Positions 38,648 to 46,924 of a DNA stretch of 64,000 bases are shown piece after piece. Positions within the stretch are counted from its first letter, which is position 1. Each line of letters begins with the position of its first letter. This DNA is from Collimonas arenae. Lineage in GTDB: Bacteria > Pseudomonadota > Gammaproteobacteria > Burkholderiales > Burkholderiaceae_D. A program made the position numbers and the translations under genes. The stretch lies in contig NZ_CP013233.1 of the NCBI RefSeq assembly GCF_001584165.1, positions 4,472,620 to 4,536,619 of the forward strand. The letters run 5' to 3'. Below the pieces are notes generated by a model that worked only from the letters and a program-made list of their open reading frames with translations, did no database searches and was not told the DNA's origin.

Positions 38648-39600
38648 ATGGAAAACAAATCGCATGCCCTGATCGCCGGCTCTTCACCGTGGTCCTGCTG
38701 GTCGCGGCCATTTTCGGCGTGATGTGGTTCAACAGCGACCGCGTCGAGCGCGTGCCCTACGAGATCGCCACCAAGCTGTCGGTGCCGGGCCTCAATCCGC
38801 AAGCCGATGTCCGCTATCGCGGTCTGGACGCCGGCAAGGTTGAGGCGATCACCTTCGATCCCAAGGTGCCGGGGCAGATCCTGATCCAGATCAAAGTCAA
38901 TCCGGATACGCCGATGACGCAATCCACTTTCGGCACGCTGGGCTACCAGGGCGTGACCGGTATCGCCTACGTCCAGCTCGACGATGACGGCAGCCAGCCA
39001 GTCCGGCTGGTCAGCAGCAAGGCCAATCCGGCGCGGATCGAGCTGCGCCCGAGCCTGTTCGACAACCTGCAAAGCAAGGGCGCGGTGATCCTGGCGCGCG
39101 CCGACGAGATGGTCAGTAAGCTCAATAACCTGCTCGATCCGGCCAACCAGAAAACCATGGTCAAGGCCTTCAGCGACATCAGCAACACCGCCAATGAGTT
39201 CCAGTCCATTCCGCAACAAATGGCGCCGACCTTGCGCCAACTGCCGGCACTGACCGGCCAGATGAACCAGGCCTTGAAATCCATCACCGCGCTGTCCGAC
39301 AACATGACCGTACTGAGCAAGAGCCTCAATACCCTGACCGCCAGTTTGCAAGGACCGGACGGCGCAGTAACGAACTTGTCGGGCGCTGCGCAACACATCG
39401 GTTCGGTGGTCAACGGCTTGCAATACGATACGCTGCCGCGTTTCAATACCCTGGCTGACGAAGCGCGCTCATCGATGCGCACGCTGAACCAGACGATGGA
39501 CCATTTCAACCAGCAGCCGCAAAGCATCCTGTTCGGCAGCAAGGGGCTGCCGCCGGGGCCGGGAGAGGTCGGCTTTGCCGCACCTGCACCTGGCCGCTAA
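38648..39600 (+). pseudogene. mlaD: MlaD/MCE-domain substrate-binding protein, frameshifted
   Basis: The repaired product is about 317 residues: N-terminal membrane helix (MENKSHALIAGLFTVVLLVAAIFG, with the start at 38648), one MCE domain (NPQADVRYRGLDAGKVEAITF ... TGIAYVQLDDDG) and a helical C-terminal region. Reading from ATG 38648 breaks after ALIAG; the next frame reads LFTVVLLV. One missing C near 38680 joins them. It starts 59 bases after mlaF and is followed by the lipoprotein gene. Confidence 0.83.
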
Positions 39601-39647
39601 CCTGCCAGCGCTCATCACAACTCCAGATCCCATCCAGAAGGTACGCC

Positions 39648-40253
39648 ATGACCACTATGCCAAGAATCCTGTCGTCACTTGCCGCCATCGTCCTCGTCGC
39701 CGGCTGCGCCAGCAGGGCCGAGACGCCGACCCAATACGACCTGGGCCGCCTGCCGACAGTCGCGGCGACAACGGCCAGCACCTTGCCGCCGATCAGCGTG
39801 GCCGACGTCAATGCACCAGCCTGGCTCGATAACAACATGATGTTCTTCCGTCTGGCCTACGCCAACGAGCAGCAGCCACGTCCCTACGCCAACAGCCGCT
39901 GGACCATGCCGCCGGCGCAGCTGTTCCAGCAGCGCCTGAAATCGCGCCTGGCGCAAGCCGGCGGCACGGTGCTGGCGATGTCGGATGCGGCGCTCAACGT
40001 GCCGCTGCTGCGCATTGACCTGGATGACTTCACGCAAACCTTCGACACGCCGGACCGTAGCCAGGCCACGATCCAGGTGCGGGCGTCACTGTTCAACGGC
40101 CGCCAGCTGCTGGCGCAAAAGAGTTTCAGCGGCCAGGCGCCGACACCCAGCGCCGATGCTGCCGGTGCGGCACGCGCCTTCGTCGCCGCTAATGATGCCG
40201 TGATCGATAGCCTGATGAACTGGCTGGCAACCGTGGCGCCAAAGAAACAATGA
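39648..40253 (+). CDS. PqiC-like ABC-type transport auxiliary lipoprotein
   Basis: The 201-residue protein has a lipobox LVAGC (Cys about 20) and an ABC-transport auxiliary component pattern (YDLGRLP, ...PPAQLFQQRLKSRLAQAGG, LRIDLDDFTQ). This fits PqiC/YmbA-type outer-membrane partners of MCE transporters. No MlaC or MlaB gene is present here, so the operon is of the Pqi/Yeb-like layout. Its stop overlaps the vanZ start by 4 bases. Confidence 0.82.
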   Translation: MTTMPRILSSLAAIVLVAGCASRAETPTQYDLGRLPTVAATTASTLPPISVADVNAPAWLDNNMMFFRLAYANEQQPRPYANSRWTMPPAQLFQQRLKSRLAQAGGTVLAMSDAALNVPLLRIDLDDFTQTFDTPDRSQATIQVRASLFNGRQLLAQKSFSGQAPTPSADAAGAARAFVAANDAVIDSLMNWLATVAPKKQ

Positions 40254-41419
40254 CAGAAAAGGTTGAACAGCAGGCGGAGCGATCCGCCGTCGCATCCTCG
40301 TTTTCCCGCATCAGCCTGGTGATCTACCTGCTGCTGATCATGTATGCCAGCTGGTACCCGTTCGCCGGCTGGCGCGATCTCGGACTGTCGGCGTTTGCCT
40401 ATCTGAAAGCGCCGCTGCCGCACTACTGGACTGTGTTCGATGTCTGGACCAACGTCGCCGGCTATCTGCCGTTCGGCATGCTGGTGGTGCTGGCGTTACC
40501 TCGGTCGCGCCGCTGGTCGGTGTATTGGGCGATCCTGCCGGCGACTCTGGCCGGCATCCTGTTTTCCGGCACCATGGAAGCGGTGCAGACCTTCCTGCCA
40601 ACGCGAGTCGCTTCCAACCTGGATTTGATGACAAATAGCGCCGGCGCCCTGCTCGGCGCCGTGCTTGGCGCCTTCTTGCGGCCACGCTTCGGCCCCGACA
40701 GTCGGCTGCTGCAGCTGCGCGAACAATGGTTCAACCGCGAAGCCAGCCAGGGCATGGTGGTAGTCGCATTGTGGCCGCTGGCGCAAATCTACCCGCTCAG
40801 CCACCTGTTCGGTTTTGGTCAGTTCACCTCGATGCTGTCCACCTGGCTATCTGACCTGCTGGAACAACCGGTCGATCTGCAGGGCTGGATTACCAACGAC
40901 GTGCAATTTACCGCCGCCCAATACTGGCTGACCGAAACCATCATCACCGCCTGCGGCCTGACCGGCGCGGCGCTGACCTTCCTTATCCTGCTGCGCAAAC
41001 AGGCGCCGAAAGTACAGCTGACGCTGCTGCTGATCTTTATCACGCTGATGACCAAGGCGCTCGCCACTGCGCTGCTGTTTGCACCTGACAACGCCTTCGT
41101 CTGGCTGACTCCGGGTTCCTTCGGCGGCCTGCTGATCGGCGGCCTGATGCTGGGCGGACTCGCGTTCGCACCGCAACTGGCGCAGCGGCGGCTGGCCGGA
41201 CTATGCCTGGTCATCACCTTGTTGCTGGTGAATATCATGCCGGACAATCCGTATTACGTTGAAACCCAACAGACCTGGACCCAAGGGAAATTCCTGAATT
41301 TCAACGGCGTGGCGCAATTCCTGGCCCTGCTGTGGCCGTTTTGCACCCTCTGGTTCCTGTTTCATCCTTTACATCGTCGGCGTGCCGCCAGCAAGAATTC
41401 GCCGCAAGATTCCAGATAG
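40250..41419 (+). CDS. VanZ-family membrane protein
   Basis: The 389-residue protein has about eight hydrophobic segments and VanZ-like motifs (YASWYPFAGW, FDVWTNVAGYLPFGMLVVL, TMEAVQTFLPTRVASNLDLMTNSAGALLGA, partly quoted). It is fused or extended relative to 160-residue VanZ proteins. Function in Gram-negatives is unknown; it is translationally coupled to the PqiC-like gene. Confidence 0.85.
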   Translation: MTEKVEQQAERSAVASSFSRISLVIYLLLIMYASWYPFAGWRDLGLSAFAYLKAPLPHYWTVFDVWTNVAGYLPFGMLVVLALPRSRRWSVYWAILPATLAGILFSGTMEAVQTFLPTRVASNLDLMTNSAGALLGAVLGAFLRPRFGPDSRLLQLREQWFNREASQGMVVVALWPLAQIYPLSHLFGFGQFTSMLSTWLSDLLEQPVDLQGWITNDVQFTAAQYWLTETIITACGLTGAALTFLILLRKQAPKVQLTLLLIFITLMTKALATALLFAPDNAFVWLTPGSFGGLLIGGLMLGGLAFAPQLAQRRLAGLCLVITLLLVNIMPDNPYYVETQQTWTQGKFLNFNGVAQFLALLWPFCTLWFLFHPLHRRRAASKNSPQDSR

Positions 41420-41538
41420 GAAGCACGGCGGCCCTGAAACGAAAATGATGCGGGTGTATGATTCCTGCCTATGAGCTTGCCACACCTTCTGCTTGATGCA
41501 CGCATCCGAGCCAACCACCCCAACACCCAGATTCCGTC

Positions 41539-41858
41539 ATGAGCGATAAACCCTACTACGAACACCACGTATTCTTTTGCCTGAACCAGCGCGCCCCGGC
41601 GAGCGGGTCTGCTGCGCCAACAGCGGCGCGCAGGCCGCGCAGGAACATGCCAAACGCCGCGTCAAGGAGCTTGGCCTGGCCGGCGAAGGCAAGGTCCGGA
41701 TCAACAAGGCCGGCTGCCTGGAACGCTGCGAAGAAGGCCCGGCGCTGGTGATCTACCCGCAAGGCACCTGGTATACCTACGTCGACAACGACGATATCGA
41801 TGAAATCATCGATGTGCATCTGGTTGGCGGAAAGATTGTCGAGCGCCTGAAAATCTGA
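41539..41858 (+). pseudogene. Thioredoxin-like [2Fe-2S] ferredoxin, frameshifted
   Basis: The repaired product is about 106 residues: HHVFFCLNQR, then RVCCANSGAQAAQEHAKRRV, GKVRINKAGCLERCEEGP and ...VVIYPQGTWYTYV-like sequence. The Cys positions match (2Fe-2S) ferredoxins of the thioredoxin-like Fd family. The first frame from 41539 fails after LNQRAPAS, and the second reads APGERVCC; one missing C in CCCC (41594-41597) explains it. It is followed by an alpha/beta hydrolase gene. Confidence 0.83.
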
Positions 41859-41979
41859 CTTCAAGTCAAGATTCGCCGTGGGGTGGGCAAGTCGTTTTGC
41901 CACCCGACCAGACTATTCAAATGCCGCAGCAATCCAGCAGCAACGGCATCATCCATCACAGTCCAATCAAAGCAATCCA

Positions 41980-42615
41980 ATGAACGCCCAAACCCAACCT
42001 TTCTTCATCAGCGGCGCCGTCGGCCAACTCGAATGCGCACTCGACCTGCCTGATCCCGATACCTTTGCCGCGCCACGCGGATTGGCGCTGGTGGCGCATC
42101 CGCATCCGCTGTTCGGCGGCACCATGGACAACAAGGTCGCGCACACGCTGGCGCGCGGTTTCCTCGCGCTCGGCTACGCGACAGTGCGCATGAATTTCCG
42201 CGGCGTCGGCAAATCCGAAGGAGTACATGACGAAGGCCGCGGCGAAACCGACGACATGGCGCTGCTGCTGACCCACATGCGCCAGCAATATCCCGATTTG
42301 CCGCTGGCGCTTGGCGGCTTTTCCTTCGGCACCTTCGTGCAATCGCAATTGCAGCAGCGCCTGATCGAAGCCGGCACGCCGGCCGAACGGCTGGTGCTGG
42401 TCGGTACTGCGGCCGGCAAATGGCCGTTGCCGACCGTGCCGGGCAACAGCATCCTGATCCACGGCGAACTGGACGAAACGATTCCGCTGGCCTGGGTGCT
42501 CGACTGGGCGCGTCCGCAAGACATCCCGGTGATCGTGATTCCTGGCGCCGATCATTTTTTTCATCGTCGCCTGCAACATATCAAGACTCTCATGGTCGAA
42601 ATGTGGCATCGCTGA
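41980..42615 (+). CDS. Alpha/beta hydrolase (dienelactone hydrolase-like)
   Basis: The 211-residue protein has HPHPLFGGTMDNKVAHTLARG, YATVRMNFRGVGKSEG, the nucleophile elbow GGFSFGTF and the late HFFHRRL. It fits the small family of KDPG/phosphoglycan-type or CocE-like alpha/beta hydrolases found beside ferredoxin genes. The specific substrate is unknown. Start 41980 is used because the open frame before it reads as noise. Confidence 0.87.
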   Translation: MNAQTQPFFISGAVGQLECALDLPDPDTFAAPRGLALVAHPHPLFGGTMDNKVAHTLARGFLALGYATVRMNFRGVGKSEGVHDEGRGETDDMALLLTHMRQQYPDLPLALGGFSFGTFVQSQLQQRLIEAGTPAERLVLVGTAAGKWPLPTVPGNSILIHGELDETIPLAWVLDWARPQDIPVIVIPGADHFFHRRLQHIKTLMVEMWHR

Positions 42616-42648
42616 CAAGTGGTCGGAACAGCATGCTTCCAGTGCGGT

Positions 42649-42670
42649 TACACGCTTCTTGAAGCGTGTA
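42649..42670. repeat. Perfect 10-base inverted repeat before dacC
   Basis: TACACGCTTC and GAAGCGTGTA with a TT centre lie between the hydrolase stop and the dacC promoter. No T-run follows. It could be a terminator-like structure or an operator. Confidence 0.5.
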
Positions 42671-42696
42671 AATGCCGGCCGGGCAAACGGTAAGGC

Positions 42697-42702
42697 TATA
42701 AT
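42697..42702 (+). promoter_or_regulatory. Consensus -10 box of dacC
   Basis: TATAAT lies 133 bases before the dacC start and 26 bases after the inverted repeat at 42649-42670. A clear -35 is not visible. Confidence 0.5.
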
Positions 42703-42834
42703 TCCGTTGTGAGGTTGTTTGCCCGCCGTCTCCACCCACTCATTTTTTCAACCATTCACGCTAATAAAGTTGCTCAATATCCACATTGGCAATTGCATAA
42801 TTTTGTTGGTACTGATTTCATTACTCGATACTCC

Positions 42835-43980
42835 ATGAAAAAAATACTCGCGGCGCTTGCTGCAACCGTCCTTTCCATCTCCGCTGCCTTCGCGCAGACA
42901 CTGCCGCCGCCGACAGTCGCCGCCAAATCGTGGCTGCTGCTCGACACCACCAGCAATCAAGTAGTTGCCGCCCAAGATCCCGACATGCGCATCGAGCCTG
43001 CTTCGCTGGCCAAGATCATGACTGCGTACGTGGTGTTCGGCGCATTGCGCGACAAGAAGATCAGCCTCGATCAAATGGTGAATGTGTCGGTGCGCGCCTG
43101 GAAAGTCGATCCGAGCAGCTCGAAGATGTTTATCGATCCGGCCACACCGGTCTCGGTCAACGACCTGCTGTACGGCCTGATGGTGGTATCGGGTAACGAC
43201 GCCGCGGTAGCGCTGGCGGAAGCCGTGGCCGGCACCGAAGATTCGTTCGTGGCGCTGATGAACCACGAAGCCGAACGCATGGGCATGAAGTCGACCCATT
43301 TCGGGAATCCACACGGCCTGCCAAGCGCCGATACTTACTCGACCGCGCGCGACCTGTCGACGCTGGCGGCGCACGTGATTGTCGATTTCCCCGAGTTCTA
43401 CAAGATCGACTCGACCAAGAAATACACTTACAACAAGATCACCCAGCCTAACCGCAACCGCCTGCTGTGGCTCGACCCAACCGTTGACGGTATGAAGACC
43501 GGCCACACCAGCAGCGCTGGCTATTCGATCATCGCCAGCGCCAAGCGTCCGAATGCAGGCGGCGATCGCCGTCTGCTGGCCGTCGTGATTGGCACCGATT
43601 CCGACAGCATCCGCACCCAGGAAGCACAAAAACTGTTGAACTGGGGCTTCCAGAACTTTGACGCAGTCAAGCTGTACAGCAAGGGTCAGGCAGTCGACAC
43701 GCCGCAAGTCTGGAAAGGCGCCAAGAGCCAGATCAAGATCGGCTTCAACCATGACGTCTACGTGACCGTACCGAAGGGCATCGCCGACAAGATCAAGCCA
43801 GTGCTGGAACGCACCGATCCGCTGATCGCACCGATCCAGCAGAACGCCAAGGTCGGCACCCTGAAAGTCAACGCCGACGGCAAGACCATCGCCGAATTCC
43901 CGGTACTGGCGCTGGAAGGCGTGAACCAGGCTTCGATCTTCGGCCGCGCCTGGGATTCGATTCGTTTGATGTTCAAATAA
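42835..43980 (+). CDS. dacC: D-alanyl-D-alanine carboxypeptidase (PBP5/6 type)
   Basis: The 381-residue low-molecular-mass PBP trims peptidoglycan stem peptides. It has a signal peptide (residues 1-20), the active-site SLAKIM (SxxK), SGNDAA (SxN) and DGMKTGHTSSAGYS (KTG), and a C-terminal beta domain with an amphipathic tail (AWDSIRLMFK) for membrane attachment. ATG 42835 is used; the longer frame to 42709 includes no signal peptide. A terminator follows. Confidence 0.95.
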   Translation: MKKILAALAATVLSISAAFAQTLPPPTVAAKSWLLLDTTSNQVVAAQDPDMRIEPASLAKIMTAYVVFGALRDKKISLDQMVNVSVRAWKVDPSSSKMFIDPATPVSVNDLLYGLMVVSGNDAAVALAEAVAGTEDSFVALMNHEAERMGMKSTHFGNPHGLPSADTYSTARDLSTLAAHVIVDFPEFYKIDSTKKYTYNKITQPNRNRLLWLDPTVDGMKTGHTSSAGYSIIASAKRPNAGGDRRLLAVVIGTDSDSIRTQEAQKLLNWGFQNFDAVKLYSKGQAVDTPQVWKGAKSQIKIGFNHDVYVTVPKGIADKIKPVLERTDPLIAPIQQNAKVGTLKVNADGKTIAEFPVLALEGVNQASIFGRAWDSIRLMFK

Positions 43981-44020
43981 ATGCAGTGAACCCGGGGCTT
44001 TCCGCCCTGCCGGTACCATC

Positions 44021-44052
44021 AAAAAATGACAGCCGCGGCTGTCATTTTTTTT
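44021..44052 (+). terminator. Terminator downstream of dacC
   Basis: AAAAAATGACAGCC and GGCTGTCATTTTTT form a near-perfect palindrome around CGC, followed by a T-rich run. Confidence 0.9.
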
Positions 44053-44264
44053 ACCAATAATCATTCGCATGCAATGGCTGGACAACTGTATCACTCTGTA
44101 TCATCTAGTTACAATTTTGTTTCCACGTAACAATTAAATAGATTGTCCGAGAGCAAAATGTGGGGATACACTGCAGTCCCGTGACCAACCCCGGCCACGA
44201 CAAAATGATGCGGCGCCCACCACAATGCGGCGCTAGCACATGGCGGTACAACAGGAGGAATAAC

Positions 44265-44345
44265 ATGATGCTCAGCTTCATTGGTTTCCAGCCGTACACC
44301 TATCGCGCCACGTCAAGGCCGCTCGCCCCGCCTCTTCGCTTCTAG
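44265..44345 (+). CDS. Short ORF with strong ribosome-binding site
   Basis: A 26-residue frame starts at ATG 44265 behind AGGAGG (44253-44258, 6-base spacing) and ends at the TAG inside the TTCTAGC repeat array. The peptide is hydrophobic at first (MMLSFIGFQPYTYR) and basic/Pro-rich later. I know no family. The strong site and the lone position in the 43981-44575 gap argue for translation, perhaps as a leader peptide of the EXORDIUM-like gene or as a small membrane peptide. The rest of the gap holds only the dacC terminator and the repeat. Confidence 0.4.
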   Translation: MMLSFIGFQPYTYRATSRPLAPPLRF

Positions 44346-44370
44346 CTTCTAGCTTCTAGCTTCTAGCTTC
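44340..44370. repeat. TTCTAGC tandem repeat
   Basis: Four perfect copies of TTCTAGC run from 44340 to 44367, followed by a partial copy. The array ends the short ORF (TAG is inside the unit) and would place a stop codon in every frame. Confidence 0.9.
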
Positions 44371-44575
44371 CAATTTTTTCGCTTTACCGAATTTCAATCC
44401 TGGCGCTCTGCACGCCCGGGTTGTCTTAGACGCAGCCGTCGTTCCGCCATGGCAGGTGGCGGCACGCCTGTGCGTCGGCCTGCAGCGGGACGCAATCTCG
44501 CCGCAGATGCGGTAACCGGACGCTCCCGATCGGACGTCCGGCTATGTCAATTCACATCAACTATGGAGAGATGCA

Positions 44576-45505
44576 ATGAAATTGAATCGCAAATTAGTCG
44601 TGCTGGCACTGTCTTGTGCTTATGCCAGCGTTGCACTTGCAGGTGCTGTCAAAGAATCCAGCGACTCGGTCTACAAGCCAACCGGCAAGGGCTGGGGCGA
44701 GCTGGACCTGGATGCGCAGACCCATGCGCAAAAGGCGGCAACCCTGAAAGCGCAGCGCAGCGCCAACCTGACTAATCAGGGTGGTCCCGTAATGACCGCG
44801 CCAAAGAACGTCTACTATATCTGGTACGGTACTTGGGATAGTGCTTCGCAAAACGTGCTGACCAATCTCGGCAACCACATCGGCGGTTCACCTTATTTCA
44901 ACATCAACACCACTTACACCGACAAGTCCGGTACGCATGTGCAAAACGTCGTCAACTATGCCGGCACCACTACCGACAGCGGCTCGCTCGGCACCAAGCT
45001 GTCCGACGCCAACATCGAAACCATCGTCGCCAACAAGATCAATTCCGGCGCGCTGCCGCTGGATGCGAATGGCGTCTACTTCGTGCTGACCGACAAGAAC
45101 ACCACCGCCACCTCGGGCTTTTGCACCCAGTATTGCGGCTGGCACACCAACGCCACGATCAACGGCAAGGATATCAAGTACGCCTTCATCGGCAATCCTG
45201 AAACCCAATGTGCCAGCTCATGCGGCGCCAATACACCGAGCCCGAACAACACGCCGGGCGCGGATGCAATGGCCAGCATCATTTCGCATGAGCTCGAAGA
45301 AACCACGACCGATCCAGACGGCAACGCCTGGTACGCGCTGTCCAACGGCATGGAGAACGGCGACAAATGTGCATGGAATTTCGGCACAACGTCAACCGCT
45401 TCCAATGGTGCTGCCTACAACCAGACCTTCGGCACCATGAAGTATCTGATCCAGCAGAACTGGACGCTGCTGCCGAGCCAGGCTTGCGCCCAGCACTATC
45501 CATGA
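44576..45505 (+). CDS. EXORDIUM/PHI-1-like secreted protein
   Basis: The 309-residue protein has a signal peptide (residues 1-22), then NVYYIWYGTWDSASQNVLTNLG, VYFVLTDKNTTATSGFCTQYCGWHT and YAFIGNPETQCASSC. These fit the phosphate-induced protein 1 (EXORDIUM) family first known in plants. It also has a HELEE motif at about residue 238 (SHELEETTTDPDGNAWY), which resembles a zinc-peptidase helix. GGAGAG is 6 bases upstream. A cell-surface or secreted role is likely. It heads a run of exported proteins. Confidence 0.8.
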   Translation: MKLNRKLVVLALSCAYASVALAGAVKESSDSVYKPTGKGWGELDLDAQTHAQKAATLKAQRSANLTNQGGPVMTAPKNVYYIWYGTWDSASQNVLTNLGNHIGGSPYFNINTTYTDKSGTHVQNVVNYAGTTTDSGSLGTKLSDANIETIVANKINSGALPLDANGVYFVLTDKNTTATSGFCTQYCGWHTNATINGKDIKYAFIGNPETQCASSCGANTPSPNNTPGADAMASIISHELEETTTDPDGNAWYALSNGMENGDKCAWNFGTTSTASNGAAYNQTFGTMKYLIQQNWTLLPSQACAQHYP

Positions 45506-45606
45506 TGGCAAGATGGCCCTGATGTAACATGGAATTCCGCCGCGGAGCGCTCTGCGGCGGAGCTTCATCTGACACTTCTTCCAATTCAACTGCCCGAGTC
45601 CATGCC

Positions 45607-46134
45607 ATGAAAAAATTTCCTCTTCTGCTGGCGCTGCTGCTGGCAAATCCGCTATCCGGCTTCGCACAGCAAGCCACCGCTCCGCTTCAGAGAACCATAC
45701 CGACCGTCACCCGCACGGTGCAGATTTTCAGCACATTGGAAAATGAATTGAATGACGCGGTCCAGCAGCGCAACAGCGGCGTCATCGATAAGCGCCTTGC
45801 CGACGATTATGAACTGCGCACCGCTGCCGCACCCGCCCAACCGACGCCGCGTGCGGAATGGATCGCCAGCGCCCTGAAGCAGGCACCGTTTGCGTCGCAG
45901 GTGCAACAGATGGCAGTTCATGAATACGGCAACCTGATGGTCGTCAGCTTCCTGTGGTCGTTGGATGTTCCCGCCGCCAGCCAGCTGGCAAAGAACATCT
46001 TTGTCGTCGATACCTGGAAACAGGTCGACGGCGACTGGAAACTGGCGGTCCGCTACGCTGCGCCGGCCGACGCGCAGCACAAGAAAGTGCCGGGAGCAGA
46101 TCCGTCCGGCATCGACACCAAGAAAAAAATCTGA
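45607..46134 (+). CDS. Exported NTF2-like (DUF4440-type) protein
   Basis: The 175-residue protein has a signal peptide (residues 1-20) and an NTF2-like domain (LENELNDAVQQRN, LADDYELRTAAAPAQPTPRAEWI, VVDTWKQVDGDWKLAVRY). Its start at 45607 is chosen since the signal peptide begins there. It is followed 37 bases later by the DsbC-like gene. Function is unknown. Confidence 0.78.
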   Translation: MKKFPLLLALLLANPLSGFAQQATAPLQRTIPTVTRTVQIFSTLENELNDAVQQRNSGVIDKRLADDYELRTAAAPAQPTPRAEWIASALKQAPFASQVQQMAVHEYGNLMVVSFLWSLDVPAASQLAKNIFVVDTWKQVDGDWKLAVRYAAPADAQHKKVPGADPSGIDTKKKI

Positions 46135-46171
46135 CACTGAACCCTGTCTCTTTCTTAGCAACGGAAACACC

Positions 46172-46885
46172 ATGATCCGCTTCAAGAATACTATGCCCTT
46201 GCTGTTCGCCCTGGCGGCCGCCAACGCCACCGCCGAAACCGCACAGGAAGCCCGCATCAAACAACTGATCGAGCCGCGCATGGGCGTCGGCATCAAGGTC
46301 GATTCGATCACCAAGACGCCTTATGCTGGCTTGTATGAAGTGCGCACCAACGGCGATATCTTCTACACCGATGAAAACGCCGACTACATCGTGGTCGGCA
46401 AAGTCATCGATACACACACCTACAAGGACCTGACCAAAGAGAGAGTGGACCAGCTCGCAGCGATCAATTTCGCCGACCTGCCGCTCGACGCCGCGGTCAA
46501 GACTGTCAAGGGCAATGGCAAACGGGTGATGGCAATATTCGAAGATCCGAACTGTCCCTATTGCAAGAAACTGCACCAGACATTGCAGGAAATTGACAAT
46601 GTAACGATCTACACCTTCCTGCTCAACATCCTGTCCGATGATTCGGTGGTGAAATCACGCGATATCTGGTGCTCGGGAGACCGCAGCAAGGCGTGGAACG
46701 ACTGGATGGCAAACGGCAAAGCTGCAGCGGCGGCTACTTGCCCGACGCCAAATGACAAAGTGCTGGCGCTAGGCAAGAAACTGCGCATCGTCGGCACGCC
46801 CACCGTGTATTTTTCGGATGGCAGCCGCACCGGCAGTGCGCTTGACGCCAAGGCCCTGGAACAGAAACTGGCTTCCATGAAGTAG
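46172..46885 (+). CDS. dsbC: DsbC/DsbG-type periplasmic thiol:disulfide isomerase
   Basis: The 237-residue protein has a signal peptide (about residues 1-20), an N-terminal dimerisation domain and a thioredoxin-fold domain with Cys128-Pro-Tyr-Cys131 (DPNCPYCKKLH) and cis-Pro VGTPTVYF. Length and the CPYC motif fit DsbC. It would shuffle disulfides in periplasmic proteins such as the Cys-rich EXORDIUM-like neighbour (inference). Confidence 0.88.
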   Translation: MIRFKNTMPLLFALAAANATAETAQEARIKQLIEPRMGVGIKVDSITKTPYAGLYEVRTNGDIFYTDENADYIVVGKVIDTHTYKDLTKERVDQLAAINFADLPLDAAVKTVKGNGKRVMAIFEDPNCPYCKKLHQTLQEIDNVTIYTFLLNILSDDSVVKSRDIWCSGDRSKAWNDWMANGKAAAAATCPTPNDKVLALGKKLRIVGTPTVYFSDGSRTGSALDAKALEQKLASMK

Positions 46886-46924
46886 CCGGGGGAGCCGACC
46901 GTAAGCGCCGCCGGCTGGTGCAGG

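Noticed and set aside
42748-44094. 448-residue open frame antisense to dacC
   Set aside because: dacC has all three PBP motifs on the plus strand; the antisense product has none.
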